NCBI RefSeq assembly: GCF_001632805.1
Contig: NZ_CP007220.1
Location: 1,984,001 to 2,048,000, forward strand
DNA from: Mycobacteroides chelonae CCUG 47445
GTDB taxonomy: Bacteria; Actinomycetota; Actinomycetes; Mycobacteriales; Mycobacteriaceae
Reading direction: 5' to 3'
DNA: 64,000 nt
Shown here: positions 1-9,078 of the stretch, piece after piece
Layout of the letters: every line of letters starts with the position of its first letter
Position numbering within the stretch: the first letter of the stretch is position 1
Notes under the pieces: generated by a model
Told to the model about the DNA's origin: nothing
The model's database searches: none
What the model saw: only the letters and a program-made list of their open reading frames with translations
Position numbers and translations under genes: made by a program

Positions 1-124
1 CCTTGCGCTGAATCTGAAAGGCCTGCCACATCTGGGCGCGGCGCGCCTTCGATTCGACCTTGCGACGCGCCTTTGCCTCGGCCTTGGCGGCCTTGGCCTC
101 GGCGGGACTCAGTGATTTAGGCAT
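1..124 (-). CDS. DUF4191 family membrane protein, N-terminal part only
   Basis: The gene starts at the ATG at 124 and runs off the left edge, so only about 41 codons are visible. They encode a Lys/Arg/Ala-rich cytoplasmic head (begins MPKSLSPAEAKAAKAEAK) ending in WQAFQIQRK. This matches the start of the mycobacterial DUF4191 membrane proteins (Rv2219 type), which lie directly downstream of lipA in this genus. The function of the family is unknown to me. The start is supported by TATTCT on the minus strand 6 nt upstream, which predicts a leaderless transcript separate from lipBA. Confidence 0.8.
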   Translation of the reverse strand, partial: MPKSLSPAEAKAAKAEAKARRKVESKARRAQMWQAFQIQRK

Positions 125-130
125 GGCTAG

Positions 131-136
131 AGAATA
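131..136 (-). promoter_or_regulatory. -10 box for the DUF4191 gene (leaderless)
   Basis: TATTCT on the minus strand, then 6 nt (125-130), then the ATG at 124. This is the spacing expected if transcription starts on the first base of the start codon. Inferred from spacing; no -35 was assigned. Confidence 0.5.
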
Positions 137-158
137 TCGCCCGGCGGCAACGTCCCTG

Positions 159-1148
159 TCATCCGATGAGGTTGATGGCCTCTTGCCGGGCCGAACCCGC
201 CTCCGCCAAGTGCTCCAGCGCGGCGGGCAGGGGCCGGCCATGGTGGGCCATCGCCTGTGCGTACAACCGACCGGCCCGGTACGAGGAGCGCACCAGCGGC
301 CCGGCCATCACACCTGCGAAGCCCAGACCCTCTGCGAACTCGGAAAGTTCCACGAATTCCTGCGGTTTGACCCAGCGATCAACCGGATGATGCCGCGGTG
401 AGGGCCGCAGATATTGGGTGATGGTGATGATGTCGCAGCCCGCTTCGTGCAGCGCGACCAGAGCTTCCCGAATCTCGTCGTTGGTTTCGCCCATCCCGAG
501 AATCAGGTTGCTCTTGGTCACCAGCTCCGCTTCGCGGGCGGCGGTGATCACCGACAGGCTTCGCTCATAGCTGAATGCGGGCCGGATGCGGCGGAACACC
601 CGCGGCACCGTCTCCAGGTTGTGCGCCAGCACCTCGGGGCGGGATGCGAACACCTCTTCCAGCTGCTCCGGGACGGCGTTGAAGTCCGGGATGAGTAGCT
701 CGACACCCGTGGCCGGATTGAGTTGCTTGATGTACCGCACGGTTTCGGCGTACAGCCAAGCGCCACCGTCGGGCAGGTCGTCCCGGGCCACCCCGGTGAC
801 CGTCGAGTACCGCAGACCCATGGTGTGCACGCTCTCGGCCACCCGGCGTGGCTCGTCGCGGTCCAGGTCGGCGGGCTTACCGGTGTCGATCTGGCAGAAA
901 TCGCAGCGGCGGGTGCACTGCTCACCACCGATGAGGAAGGTGGCCTCGCGGTCCTCCCAGCATTCGAAGATGTTGGGGCATCCGGCTTCCTCGCACACGG
1001 TGTGCAGCCCACCCGAGCGCACCAGCGACTTGAGTTCCTTGTATTCGGGGCCCATCTTGGCGCGGGTGCGAATCCAGTCGGGCTTGCGCTCGATGGGGGT
1101 TTGGGCGTTGCGGACTTCCAGTCGCAGCAGCTTGCGGGGTTCGGTCAT
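159..1148 (-). CDS. lipA: Lipoyl synthase LipA
   Basis: Radical-SAM enzyme (329 aa) that inserts two sulfurs into octanoyl groups on lipoyl domains. The N-terminal auxiliary-cluster cysteines are C52, C57 and C63, and the radical-SAM CxxxCxxC is C78, C82 and C85. A conserved RSSYRAG near the C-terminus supplies the serine ligand of the auxiliary cluster. Length is normal for actinobacterial LipA. Its start overlaps the end of lipB by 4 nt, so the two are translated in sequence; LipB supplies the octanoylated substrate. DlaT, encoded upstream in the same run of genes, is an obvious acceptor. Confidence 0.97.
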   Translation of the reverse strand: MTEPRKLLRLEVRNAQTPIERKPDWIRTRAKMGPEYKELKSLVRSGGLHTVCEEAGCPNIFECWEDREATFLIGGEQCTRRCDFCQIDTGKPADLDRDEPRRVAESVHTMGLRYSTVTGVARDDLPDGGAWLYAETVRYIKQLNPATGVELLIPDFNAVPEQLEEVFASRPEVLAHNLETVPRVFRRIRPAFSYERSLSVITAAREAELVTKSNLILGMGETNDEIREALVALHEAGCDIITITQYLRPSPRHHPVDRWVKPQEFVELSEFAEGLGFAGVMAGPLVRSSYRAGRLYAQAMAHHGRPLPAALEHLAEAGSARQEAINLIG

Positions 1149-1840
1149 GCGCCCACCGCTCCGACAGCCAGGCGACCCTCGAGCGCGTCGATCACCGAGG
1201 AAACGACCTGTTCGTGCACCTCGTCGATGGTGACATCCCGGCCCAGTTCGGCGGACAGGGTGGTCACCCCGGCGTCGGTGATGCCGCAGGCCACGATCGG
1301 CAGGTAGGCGTCCAGGCTGTTATTGCAGTTCAGCGAGAACCCGTGCATGGTGACCCCGCGCTGCACGCGGACCCCGATCGCGGCGATCTTGCGCTCCGGC
1401 TTCCCACCGCCCGCGGCCAGCCACACACCAGAGCGGCCATCGACGCGTTTGGTCTGTACGCCCAGCTGTGCGCATACCGCGATGATCGATTCTTCAAGAC
1501 GCCGAACGTAGTTCACGACGTCGATGGGCTCGGCCAATCGCACGATCGGGTAGCCGACCAGCTGGCCGGGTCCGTGCCAGGTGATCTTGCCGCCGCGATC
1601 GGTGTCGATGACGGGTGCACCGTTGATCGGGCGTTCCTGCGCTTCGGTGCGGCGTCCCGCGGTGTACACCGCGGGATGCTGCAAGGTCAGCAGCGTGTCG
1701 GGTCCTCCGGCGACACGGGCCTCGACGATGTCGCGCTGCAGCTCCCAGGCCGCCTCATAGTCGATCATGCCCAGGTCCCGTACGACGACGGGATCTGCGC
1801 TGGATCGGATGGATCCATGAGAGCGGTGCACGGGTTCCAT
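1145..1840 (-). CDS. lipB: Octanoyltransferase LipB
   Basis: Transfers octanoate from octanoyl-ACP to lipoyl domains (231 aa). Motifs visible are HGPGQ (H89-Q93), the catalytic lysine K151 ([10 protein letters not shown]) and the acyl-accepting cysteine C185 ([11 protein letters not shown]), the Lys/Cys dyad of the family. It sits 4 nt after the SDR39U1-like gene and overlaps lipA by 4 nt. The start at 1840 follows an AAGTGAG element. The N-terminal 16 or so residues are more polar than the core, so a start slightly downstream is possible, but no better candidate is seen. Confidence 0.96.
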   Translation of the reverse strand: MEPVHRSHGSIRSSADPVVVRDLGMIDYEAAWELQRDIVEARVAGGPDTLLTLQHPAVYTAGRRTEAQERPINGAPVIDTDRGGKITWHGPGQLVGYPIVRLAEPIDVVNYVRRLEESIIAVCAQLGVQTKRVDGRSGVWLAAGGGKPERKIAAIGVRVQRGVTMHGFSLNCNNSLDAYLPIVACGITDAGVTTLSAELGRDVTIDEVHEQVVSSVIDALEGRLAVGAVGA

Positions 1841-1844
1841 TATC

Positions 1845-2747
1845 TCACTTCATCGGTCGGCTGTTGTTGGCGTAGGCGAGCGCCTCGCCGATGGTGTGGT
1901 GCTCGAATTCGAATCCGTGCTGTTCCAGGACCGCGGGGATGACGCGCATGCTGCGCGTCATTTCGGCGTCGGCGAACTCACCGAGGGCGGCCCGCAGCGC
2001 GAACTGTGGCGCCACCAGCAAGGTCGGGCGATGCAGAGTCCTGCCGAGGGCCGCGGTGAACTCGGCATTGGTCACTGGTGCCGGGCCGGTCAGATTGACC
2101 GGCCCCGAGAGCGTCGATTCGGTCAGTGTGAACTCAAGGGCCCGGATCTGGTCCTCAAGGCTGATCCACGGCATGTACCAGCGCCCGTTGCCCAGCCGAG
2201 CCCCCAGCCCCGCGGCGAAAAGCGGGCGTGATCTGCCGAATAGCCCTCCAGCGGGGGAGAGCACCAGGCCGGTGCGCACGATCACCACTCTGGCTCCGGC
2301 TTGCACAGCCTCCGCGGTGGCGGCTTCCCAGTCGATACACACGCGTGCGAGGAAACCGGTACCGCTGGATGCGGTTTCGTCGATCACGCGGTCTCCGCTA
2401 TCGCCGTAGTAGCCGACCGCGGAGGCGTTGATCAAGACCGGCACGCCGGCATCGGCGACGGCACCGGCCAGCACCTCCGTGGGGATGATGCGGCTGTCGT
2501 AGATCTCCTGCTTGTAGGCGCCCGACCACCGCTTGTCGCCGACGCCGACACCGCACATGTTGACGACGGCGTCGGCACCCTCGAGAGCACCCGGCTCTAT
2601 CTGCCCACTCGCCGGATCCCAGCGCTGTTCGTCGGGGCCCATCGGGTCGCGGCGAACCAGCCGGACCACGGTGTGGTCTGCGGCACGCAGCGACGCGACG
2701 AGCGCCGACCCGATCATCCCCGAGGAGCCGGCGATGACGACACGCAT
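1845..2747 (-). CDS. TIGR01777 / SDR39U1-like NAD(P)-binding epimerase-type protein
   Basis: A 300-aa member of the extended short-chain dehydrogenase superfamily. The dinucleotide-binding loop is at the extreme N-terminus ([13 protein letters not shown], about residues 5-17), and a YYGD motif ([13 protein letters not shown]) follows about 130 residues in. Homologues (Rv2216 in M. tuberculosis; SDR39U1 in animals) lack a firmly known substrate. The gene lies between dlaT (3 nt upstream) and lipB (4 nt downstream), so it is almost certainly co-transcribed with lipoate metabolism; that is the only functional hint I can give. Confidence 0.88.
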   Translation of the reverse strand: MRVVIAGSSGMIGSALVASLRAADHTVVRLVRRDPMGPDEQRWDPASGQIEPGALEGADAVVNMCGVGVGDKRWSGAYKQEIYDSRIIPTEVLAGAVADAGVPVLINASAVGYYGDSGDRVIDETASSGTGFLARVCIDWEAATAEAVQAGARVVIVRTGLVLSPAGGLFGRSRPLFAAGLGARLGNGRWYMPWISLEDQIRALEFTLTESTLSGPVNLTGPAPVTNAEFTAALGRTLHRPTLLVAPQFALRAALGEFADAEMTRSMRVIPAVLEQHGFEFEHHTIGEALAYANNSRPMK

Positions 2748-2750
2748 GGG

Positions 2751-4514
2751 TTACAGACCCAGGTCCGCCTCGAAAGCCCCCTCTTCCAGGCGATGTTTGA
2801 TGGTGGTGAGGAACCGCCCCGCGTCGGCTCCGTCGATCAGGCGGTGATCGTAGGTCAGTGGCAGGTAGCACACCGACCGGATACCGATCGATTCGTTACC
2901 CGCTTCGTCCCGGATCACCCTGGGACGCTTCACGATTGCGCCGGTGCCGAGCATGGCGGCCTGCGGCGGCACCAGGATCGGGGTGTCGAACAATGCGCCT
3001 TGGCTGCCGATGTTGGTGATGGTGAAGGTGCCACCGGCGAGCTCGTCGGGCTTGAGGTTCCCGGAGCGCGCGCGGGTGGCGATATCGGCGATGGCCCGGG
3101 CCAGCCCGGCCAGCGACAGATCACCGGCGTTGTGGATCACCGGAGACAGCAGACCTTGATCGGTGTCTACCGCGATGCCCAGATGCTCGGCATCGAAGTA
3201 GGTGATCTCCTTGCTGTCCTCGTTGTAGCTCGCGTTGACGTTCGGGTGCGACTTGAGCGCCTCCACCGCGGCCTTGGCGAAGAAGGGCAGGAAGGTCAGG
3301 TTGACGCCTTCACGCTCGGCGAAGGTCGCCTTCGCGCGAGCCCGTAGCGCCGCGATCTTGGTGACGTCGACCTCGTGGGTCTGGGTCAGCTGCGCGGTCT
3401 GTTGCAGCGATTCGCGTGTCTTCTTGGCGGTGAGCTGACGAATCCGGTTGGCCTTCTGCGTGGTTCCGCGCAGGTGGGCCAGTGCGGCAGGAGCCGCCGG
3501 AGCCGCCGGAGCCGATGACGCAGCTGCCGCGGGGGCTGCCGCTGCTGCAGGTGCAGGGGCCTTGGCCGCCTCTGCGGCCGCCAGGACGTCTTGCTTGCGA
3601 ATACGTCCACCCACACCACTGCCGGTCAGCGCGGACAGATCCACGTTGTTCTCGGACGCGAGCTTGCGGACCAGCGGGGTGACGTACGGGTTCTCGCCCG
3701 CGTCGGCGGCGGCAGCGGGCGCTGGTGCGGGTGCTGCGGGAGCGGCCGGCGCAGGTGCGGCAGGCGCCGGAGCCGGCGCTGCGGGTGCCGCTGGGGCTGG
3801 TGCGGGCGCTGGGGGCGCGGGCGGAGCCGCGGCGGGTTCAGGGGCAGGCGCTGGTGCGGGTGCCGCGGCAGGCGCGGCGCCGTCCGCACCGATGACGCCG
3901 AGTTCGCCACCGACGGCGACGGTGTCGTCTTCGTTGGCCGAGATGCTCAGCAGCACACCGGCGACCGGCGACGGAATCTCGGTGTCGACCTTGTCGGTCG
4001 AAACCTCGACGAGCGGCTCATCCACGCCGACCTCGTCGCCGACCTTCTTGAGCCAGCGGGTCACGGTGCCCTCGGTGACCGACTCGCCGAGCTCGGGCAT
4101 CTTGACCGAGGTGCCGGGGCCCGCCGGAGCGTCCGCGGCGGGAGCAGGAGCAGGGGCGGCCGGTTCCGCCGCGGGAGCAGGCGCGGGTTCGGGCTCCGGT
4201 TCGGGAGCGGGTGCAGGCTCGGGAGCCGGCGCGGCGGCCTCGGGGGCGGGCGCGGACTCCGCGGACTCTGCTTCGCCGGCCTCACTGATCACGCCCAGCT
4301 CGCCGCCGATTTCGACGGTGTCATCCTCGCGGGCAACGATCTTGGTCAGCACACCCGAAGTGGGAGCGGGGATCTCGGTGTCTACCTTGTCGGTGGAAAC
4401 CTCGAGCAGCGGCTCGTCGACTTGGACCGTGTCGCCCTCTTGTTTGAGCCACCGTGTCACCGTCCCTTCGGTCACGCTCTCACCGAGGGCGGGCATCTGG
4501 ACGGAGAAGGCCAT
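2751..4514 (-). CDS. dlaT: Dihydrolipoamide acyltransferase (E2) DlaT
   Basis: E2 core of the pyruvate dehydrogenase complex; in M. tuberculosis it also works in the peroxynitrite reductase/peroxidase system. The protein has 587 aa from the ATG at 4514, chosen because AGGAG lies 8 nt upstream; an in-frame GTG at 4523 sits directly on that Shine-Dalgarno. There are two lipoyl domains with modified lysines at K43 and K175 (each in STDKVDTEI), joined by long Ala/Pro linkers. A peripheral-subunit-binding domain follows, then a catalytic domain with HRLIDG (His557, Asp561). It is the lipoylation target of the downstream lipB-lipA genes. Confidence 0.96.
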   Translation of the reverse strand: MAFSVQMPALGESVTEGTVTRWLKQEGDTVQVDEPLLEVSTDKVDTEIPAPTSGVLTKIVAREDDTVEIGGELGVISEAGEAESAESAPAPEAAAPAPEPAPAPEPEPEPAPAPAAEPAAPAPAPAADAPAGPGTSVKMPELGESVTEGTVTRWLKKVGDEVGVDEPLVEVSTDKVDTEIPSPVAGVLLSISANEDDTVAVGGELGVIGADGAAPAAAPAPAPAPEPAAAPPAPPAPAPAPAAPAAPAPAPAAPAPAAPAAPAPAPAAAADAGENPYVTPLVRKLASENNVDLSALTGSGVGGRIRKQDVLAAAEAAKAPAPAAAAAPAAAASSAPAAPAAPAALAHLRGTTQKANRIRQLTAKKTRESLQQTAQLTQTHEVDVTKIAALRARAKATFAEREGVNLTFLPFFAKAAVEALKSHPNVNASYNEDSKEITYFDAEHLGIAVDTDQGLLSPVIHNAGDLSLAGLARAIADIATRARSGNLKPDELAGGTFTITNIGSQGALFDTPILVPPQAAMLGTGAIVKRPRVIRDEAGNESIGIRSVCYLPLTYDHRLIDGADAGRFLTTIKHRLEEGAFEADLGL

Positions 4515-4649
4515 GGTTTCCACTCCTGAAAAGGTTCCGATAGCGGCTCACACAACGCGGACATATCTGGCTTACCACAGCGACGTGGCCAGCGGGTCAA
4601 TCCTGTCACTGACTGGAACGGCGCGCCTGCCCGGGTCCAAGATCGGTGG
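4515..4649. other. Divergent intergenic region dlaT / DUF167
   Basis: 135 nt between oppositely oriented genes. On the minus strand a TTGACC hexamer (4595-4600) could be a -35 for dlaT, and the dlaT Shine-Dalgarno AGGAG is at 4523-4527. I see no clear TANNNT at leaderless distance for either gene, and no hairpin. Confidence 0.35.
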
Positions 4650-4880
4650 GTGAGCGAGCGCACAGTCGTCTGCATCATCAAGCCCGGCAGTCGCAAGGGG
4701 CCCGCCGTCGAGGTTGCCGATGACGGCACCTTGACCCTGTTCGTGCGCGAGCCGGCGATCGACGGCAAGGCCAACAAGGCCGCACTCGCTTTGCTGGCCG
4801 AATACCTGGAGGTGCCCAAGTCGACGGTGCGGCTTGTTGCCGGTCAGACGAGCAGAATCAAGCGGTTCAGCGTGGGATGA
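4650..4880 (+). CDS. DUF167 (YggU-type) small protein
   Basis: 76 aa beginning with GTG. The fold signature is clear: a PGSRKG turn near residue 12, then a DGKANKAALALLAEYL helix and SRIKRFSVG at the C-terminus, as in the DUF167/YggU family. Molecular role unknown. It stands alone on the plus strand, followed after 47 nt by another small gene. A full domain at normal family length argues that it is intact. Confidence 0.88.
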   Translation: MSERTVVCIIKPGSRKGPAVEVADDGTLTLFVREPAIDGKANKAALALLAEYLEVPKSTVRLVAGQTSRIKRFSVG

Positions 4881-4927
4881 CCGGTGGATGACAGCGTGAT
4901 CTCAGGATTAGCTGGCACCATGGTCGA

Positions 4928-5269
4928 ATGGCATGGATCGACGCCTTCCGGAGCAAGTGTGAAGGGCGGACACAGCGCGGCACCGATGACGACGTGCGTT
5001 ACCTGGCCGCTTGGACCGCGGCACGCACTGGCGTGGAGGCCTATGTCGAGCCGCAGACCAACTTCTCGGACGTCACCGTGATTCTCATCGCAGGTGACGG
5101 CGAGTGGACCCGTCGACGTGTCGGCGGGGTAGCGGGTGCGCGCCGAATCTCCGAGCGACTCAAGATCCCGGTGTACGACGTGCACCGCACGGGATATCCG
5201 CAACGCAAGCGTGATTACGACGCTCGGCAGAAAATCCTGAAGCGACGGGCAGCCGAGGAAGGCGCCTAA
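4928..5269 (+). CDS. Conserved hypothetical protein (113 aa)
   Basis: I do not recognise a named family. The protein is soluble, has no membrane segment, and is basic at the C-terminus. The central block VTVILIAGDGEWTRRRVGG followed by IPVYDVHRTGYPQRKRDYD looks like a small alpha/beta domain with a nucleotide-friendly GDGEW turn, but no catalytic motif can be assigned. It ends 6 nt before the convergent pepB gene. Base composition matches the neighbours, so it appears to be a normal core gene. The start is the only ATG giving a sensible N-terminus (MAWIDAFRS). Confidence 0.72.
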   Translation: MAWIDAFRSKCEGRTQRGTDDDVRYLAAWTAARTGVEAYVEPQTNFSDVTVILIAGDGEWTRRRVGGVAGARRISERLKIPVYDVHRTGYPQRKRDYDARQKILKRRAAEEGA

Positions 5270-5275
5270 CCAACG

Positions 5276-6787
5276 TCATCCGTTGGTGGCGATGTCCTCC
5301 AGCACCCCGAAGATGGTCCGCACCGGCACGCCGGTCCCGCCCTTGGCCGTGTAACCCCACGGTCCACCGGTGTTGAACGCCGGGCCGGCAACGTCGATAT
5401 GTGCCCACTGCACGCCGTCGGCCACGAACTCGCGCAGGTACAGACCGGCCGCCAGCATGCCGCCGTTGCGGTGGTTGGTGACGTTCGCCAGGTCGGCAAC
5501 CCTGGATTTGAGATCGTCGCGCAGTTCCTCGGGCAGCGGCATGGCCCAACCGTTCTCGCCCACGGACTGCGAGATCGTCGACACCCGGTCGCGGAACTCG
5601 TCGGTACCCATCACGCCGGGGGTGCGGGTGCCCAGGGCCACCACCTGCGCACCGGTCAGCGTCGCGGTGTCGATCAGATAGTCGGGCTCATCCTGGCAGG
5701 CACGCACGATCGCGTCGGCGAGGATGAGACGGCCCTCGGCATCGGTGTTGATCACCTCGACGGTGGTGCCGTCCAGATGGGTCAACACGTCGCCGGGGCG
5801 CTGTGCCGTCGAGGACGGCATGTTCTCGGCCATGGGCACCGTCGCGATGACGTCGATGGGCAGCTGTTGGCGGGCGGCCAGCAGGGTTACCGCGATAACC
5901 GCTGCCGCTCCACCCATATCGGAGGTCATGTTCTCCATGCCGCCCGCGGGCTTGATCGAGATACCACCGGTGTCGAAGGTGATGCCCTTGCCCACGAGCG
6001 CCGCCTTCTTGGCCTTCTTGCCCTTGGCGCCCCGGTAGGTCAGGCGCACTAGCCGCGGTGGGCGTGAGGAGCCCTTGCCGACTCCGATGATGCCGCCGTA
6101 GCCGGCCTTGGCCAGTTCCTTCTCGTCGAGCACCTCGACCTCGATGCCCTCGGTCGTCGCCAGAGTTTTTGCCCGCTTGGCGAATTCGGCCGGGAACAGA
6201 TGGCTGGGCGGGGTGTTCACAAAATCACGCGCAATGATCACAGCAGCCGCGACGGCAGCGCCGCGCTCCATGGCGTCCTTTTGTGCGCGGCCCTTGTCGG
6301 CGACGAGCAACGTAACCTTCTGCAGTCCAACGTCCTTCGGGGCGGTCTTGGCGCTGCGGAACTCCGCGAACCGATATCCGCCAAGTGCCAGGCCCTGCAC
6401 AGTGGCATCGACATCGCGCGCGGACAGCGTGGTCACCAGGGTTTCGACGTTGTCGAGCGACCGGGCGGCCACGCCCGCAGCGCGCCGAATCGTCTCGGCG
6501 CCGGCATCTCCCTTACCCAGGCCGACCGCCAGCACGCTGGACACCGGCAGACCGTCCACGACCACCCGGGTGAGCTGCTCGCTCGAGCCGGTCGCGCCCA
6601 CGGCCTTGAGCGCGGCCTCGATGGCTTTGACGGCCTTGCTGTCCAGCAGCTGCGCATCGACCACCTTGGGGCCCTTGTCGGATTCTTTCTCGCCGGGGCG
6701 CACCCCCACCAGCAGCACCGCGGCGGAGACTCCGCGCTGCGGAATGGACGTGGCCAGGGTGAACGAAGGTGCCGTGTATGCGCTCAT
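5276..6787 (-). CDS. pepB: Leucyl (cytosol) aminopeptidase, M17
   Basis: Two-metal M17 aminopeptidase (503 aa). The C-terminal catalytic domain holds [15 protein letters not shown] (metal-binding Asp and active-site Lys) and the M17 signature [13 protein letters not shown]. The N-terminal half is the typical macrodomain-like region. The start is set at ATG 6787 because TAGGCT lies 8 nt upstream on the minus strand; an in-frame TTG at 6823 would overlap the gcvT promoter. It converges with the 113-aa gene and is divergent from gcvT across only 50 nt. Confidence 0.94.
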   Translation of the reverse strand: MSAYTAPSFTLATSIPQRGVSAAVLLVGVRPGEKESDKGPKVVDAQLLDSKAVKAIEAALKAVGATGSSEQLTRVVVDGLPVSSVLAVGLGKGDAGAETIRRAAGVAARSLDNVETLVTTLSARDVDATVQGLALGGYRFAEFRSAKTAPKDVGLQKVTLLVADKGRAQKDAMERGAAVAAAVIIARDFVNTPPSHLFPAEFAKRAKTLATTEGIEVEVLDEKELAKAGYGGIIGVGKGSSRPPRLVRLTYRGAKGKKAKKAALVGKGITFDTGGISIKPAGGMENMTSDMGGAAAVIAVTLLAARQQLPIDVIATVPMAENMPSSTAQRPGDVLTHLDGTTVEVINTDAEGRLILADAIVRACQDEPDYLIDTATLTGAQVVALGTRTPGVMGTDEFRDRVSTISQSVGENGWAMPLPEELRDDLKSRVADLANVTNHRNGGMLAAGLYLREFVADGVQWAHIDVAGPAFNTGGPWGYTAKGGTGVPVRTIFGVLEDIATNG

Positions 6788-6795
6788 GAGATCAC

Positions 6796-6801
6796 AGCCT
6801 A
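6796..6801 (-). promoter_or_regulatory. -10 box for pepB (leaderless)
   Basis: TAGGCT on the minus strand, 8 nt before the pepB ATG at 6787. Predicts leaderless initiation and supports the 503-aa start. Confidence 0.45.
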
Positions 6802-6824
6802 GTGAAAGCCGGTGATGCGCCAAT

Positions 6825-6830
6825 TAGGGT
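6825..6830 (+). promoter_or_regulatory. -10 box for gcvT (leaderless)
   Basis: TAGGGT, then 7 nt (GAACGCC), then the gcvT ATG at 6838. There is no Shine-Dalgarno in the gap. The pepB -10 lies 23 nt away on the other strand, so the two promoters are back to back. Confidence 0.5.
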
Positions 6831-6837
6831 GAACGCC

Positions 6838-7932
6838 ATGACGGATCTCTTGCTCGGCCCTCTGCACGATCGGCACGCCGCACAGGGTGCTACCTTCGCC
6901 GAATTCGGCGGCTGGAATATGCCGGTGTCCTATGCCGGCACGGTGGGTGAGCACACCGCCACCCGGGAGGCCGTCGGACTGTTCGACGTGAGCCACCTCG
7001 GCAAGGCCCTGGTGCGTGGGCCGGGTGCCGCGGCGTTTGTCAACGCATCTTTTACCAACGATCTCAACAAGATTGGGCCGGGCAAGGCGCAGTACACCTT
7101 ATGTTGCACCGAGACCGGCGGTGTCGTCGACGACCTCATCGCCTACTACGTCTCCGATGACGAGATCTTCCTGGTGCCCAATGCCGCGAACACCGCAGCG
7201 GTGGTGGCCGCTCTGCAGGACAAGGCTCCCGAGGGAATCATCGTCACGAACCAGCATCGCGACTACGCGGTGCTCGCCGTGCAGGGACCCAAGTCGGCGG
7301 ATGTGCTGCAGCGGCTCGGACTGCCGACGGATATGGAATACATGGCGTACGCCGACGCGACGCTCGACGGTCAGCCGGTGCGGGTGTGCCGGACCGGCTA
7401 CACCGGGGAACACGGCTACGAACTGCTGCCGTCCTGGGATTCCGCCGGTGCCGTGTTCGACGCGCTGCTGCCGGTGATCACCGAGGCAGGCGGCCAGCTG
7501 GCCGGTCTGGGCGCGCGCGACACGCTGCGCACCGAGATGGGCTATCCGCTGCACGGTCACGAACTGTCCCTTGACATCAGTCCGGTGCAGGCGCGGGCAG
7601 GATGGGCCGTCGGATGGAAGAAGGACGCGTTCTGGGGGCGTGAGGCCCTCACTCAGGAGAAGGCGGACGGTCCGCGCCGCACCCTGCGGGGCCTGCGGGC
7701 CACCGGCCGCGGCGTGTTGCGACCCGACCTCACGGTGCTCTCGGGCGGCCAGCCGGTGGGGGTGACCACTTCGGGCACCTTCTCGCCGACTCTCAAGACC
7801 GGTATTGCATTGGCCCTGCTGGACAGCGCCGCGCAGATCGCGGACGGGGCCACCGTCGCCGTCGACGTGCGCGGCCGGGAGATCGAATGCGAGGTCGTCA
7901 AGCCGCCGTTCGTGGACGTCAACGTCGGATAA
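6838..7932 (+). CDS. gcvT: Glycine cleavage system T protein (aminomethyltransferase)
   Basis: Transfers the methylene group from the lipoyl-bound aminomethyl intermediate of GcvH to tetrahydrofolate (364 aa). The GcvT fold is continuous: [13 protein letters not shown] near the N-terminus, [19 protein letters not shown] and [20 protein letters not shown]. Chosen start is ATG 6838 ([11 protein letters not shown]), with a -10 seven nt upstream and no ribosome site. It is not next to gcvH or gcvP; co-location with lipA/lipB and dlaT puts several lipoate-dependent functions close together. ilvE follows after 42 nt with its own promoter. Confidence 0.94.
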   Translation: MTDLLLGPLHDRHAAQGATFAEFGGWNMPVSYAGTVGEHTATREAVGLFDVSHLGKALVRGPGAAAFVNASFTNDLNKIGPGKAQYTLCCTETGGVVDDLIAYYVSDDEIFLVPNAANTAAVVAALQDKAPEGIIVTNQHRDYAVLAVQGPKSADVLQRLGLPTDMEYMAYADATLDGQPVRVCRTGYTGEHGYELLPSWDSAGAVFDALLPVITEAGGQLAGLGARDTLRTEMGYPLHGHELSLDISPVQARAGWAVGWKKDAFWGREALTQEKADGPRRTLRGLRATGRGVLRPDLTVLSGGQPVGVTTSGTFSPTLKTGIALALLDSAAQIADGATVAVDVRGREIECEVVKPPFVDVNVG

Positions 7933-7961
7933 TGGGTTCGGATTTGGCGACATCGGACAGC

Positions 7962-7967
7962 TAGACT
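7962..7967 (+). promoter_or_regulatory. -10 box for ilvE (leaderless)
   Basis: TAGACT, then 7 nt (GCCGAGC), then the ilvE ATG at 7975. No Shine-Dalgarno is present. Confidence 0.5.
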
Positions 7968-7974
7968 GCCGAGC

Positions 7975-9078
7975 ATGAATCCGCTTCCCGAGTTCACCCG
8001 GCAACTCAACCCGTCACCGGCCAGCCCGGCGCGTCGGGCTGAGGTACTGGCCGCGCCGGGCTTCGGGAAGTACTTCACCGACCACATGGTGTCCATCGAC
8101 TGGAACACCGAAAATGGTTGGCACAATGCGCAAGTGGTGCCCTACGGCCCTATCACCCTTGACCCGTCGGCCATCGTGCTGCACTACGCGCAGGAGGTCT
8201 TCGAGGGGCTCAAGGCCTACCGGCAACCCGACGGGACCATCGCCGCGTTCCGGCCCGAGGCTAACGCCGAACGAATGATCCAGTCCTGCCGCCGCATCGC
8301 CATCCCCGAGCTACCGCAAGAGCTGTTCATCGAGTCGCTGCGTCAGCTGATTGCCGTCGACTCCGACTGGGTGCCGCCGGGCGGCGGCGAGGAATCGCTA
8401 TATCTGCGGCCGTTCATCATCGCCACCGAGGCTGGTCTCGGGGTGCGGCCCGCCGCTGAGTACCGGTACTTGCTCATCGCCTCACCCGCTGGTGCGTACT
8501 TCTCACAGGGCATCAAGCCGGTCAGTGTGTGGCTCTCGCACGAATACGTGCGCGCCGCACCGGGCGGGATCGGCGCGGCGAAGACGGGTGGCAACTACGC
8601 CGCCTCGCTGGTCGCCCAGGCGCAGGCCGCGGAAGAGGGCTGCGATCAGGTGGTGTGGCTCGATGCCATCGAGCGCCGGTACATCGAAGAAATGGGTGGC
8701 ATGAACCTGTTCTTCGTGTTCGGCCGCGACGGTGAGGCCCGTTTGGTCACTCCCGAACTATCCGGATCACTGCTGCCGGGTGTGACGCGGAAGTCCTTGT
8801 TGCAGCTGGCCTCCGACGCCGGATTCGCCATCGAGGAACGCAAGATCGACGTCGACGAGCTGGAGAAGAAGGCGGCCTCGGGAGAAATCACCGAGGTGTT
8901 CGCCTGCGGCACAGCCGCGGTCATCACGCCGGTCGGCCGCGTCAAGCATTCGAGCGGCGAATTCACCATCGGCGAAGGGGAGCCCGGCGAGGTGACCATG
9001 GCGCTGCGCGACACGCTGACCGGAATCCAGCGTGGCACCTTCGCCGATACGCACGGCTGGATCACCAAGCTCGGCTAG
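7975..9078 (+). CDS. ilvE: Branched-chain amino acid aminotransferase IlvE
   Basis: PLP fold-type IV transaminase (367 aa) for the last step of Leu/Ile/Val synthesis and the first of their breakdown. The PLP-binding lysine is K203 in [14 protein letters not shown], and the downstream [20 protein letters not shown] block is characteristic of class II IlvE. The ATG at 7975 is backed by TAGACT 7 nt upstream. Its stop interlocks with that of the convergent phosphatase gene (shared CTAG, 9075-9078). Confidence 0.96.
   Translation: MNPLPEFTRQLNPSPASPARRAEVLAAPGFGKYFTDHMVSIDWNTENGWHNAQVVPYGPITLDPSAIVLHYAQEVFEGLKAYRQPDGTIAAFRPEANAERMIQSCRRIAIPELPQELFIESLRQLIAVDSDWVPPGGGEESLYLRPFIIATEAGLGVRPAAEYRYLLIASPAGAYFSQGIKPVSVWLSHEYVRAAPGGIGAAKTGGNYAASLVAQAQAAEEGCDQVVWLDAIERRYIEEMGGMNLFFVFGRDGEARLVTPELSGSLLPGVTRKSLLQLASDAGFAIEERKIDVDELEKKAASGEITEVFACGTAAVITPVGRVKHSSGEFTIGEGEPGEVTMALRDTLTGIQRGTFADTHGWITKLG

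Noticed and set aside
3448-4653. A long plus-strand open frame (401 codons) opposite dlaT, rich in Ala/Gly/Ser.
   Set aside because: Mirror image of the Ala/Pro linkers of DlaT in high-GC DNA; no start site or domain, and dlaT is certain.
6788-6837. Possible glycine riboswitch before gcvT.
   Set aside because: The 50-nt gap is too short, and the gene appears leaderless.
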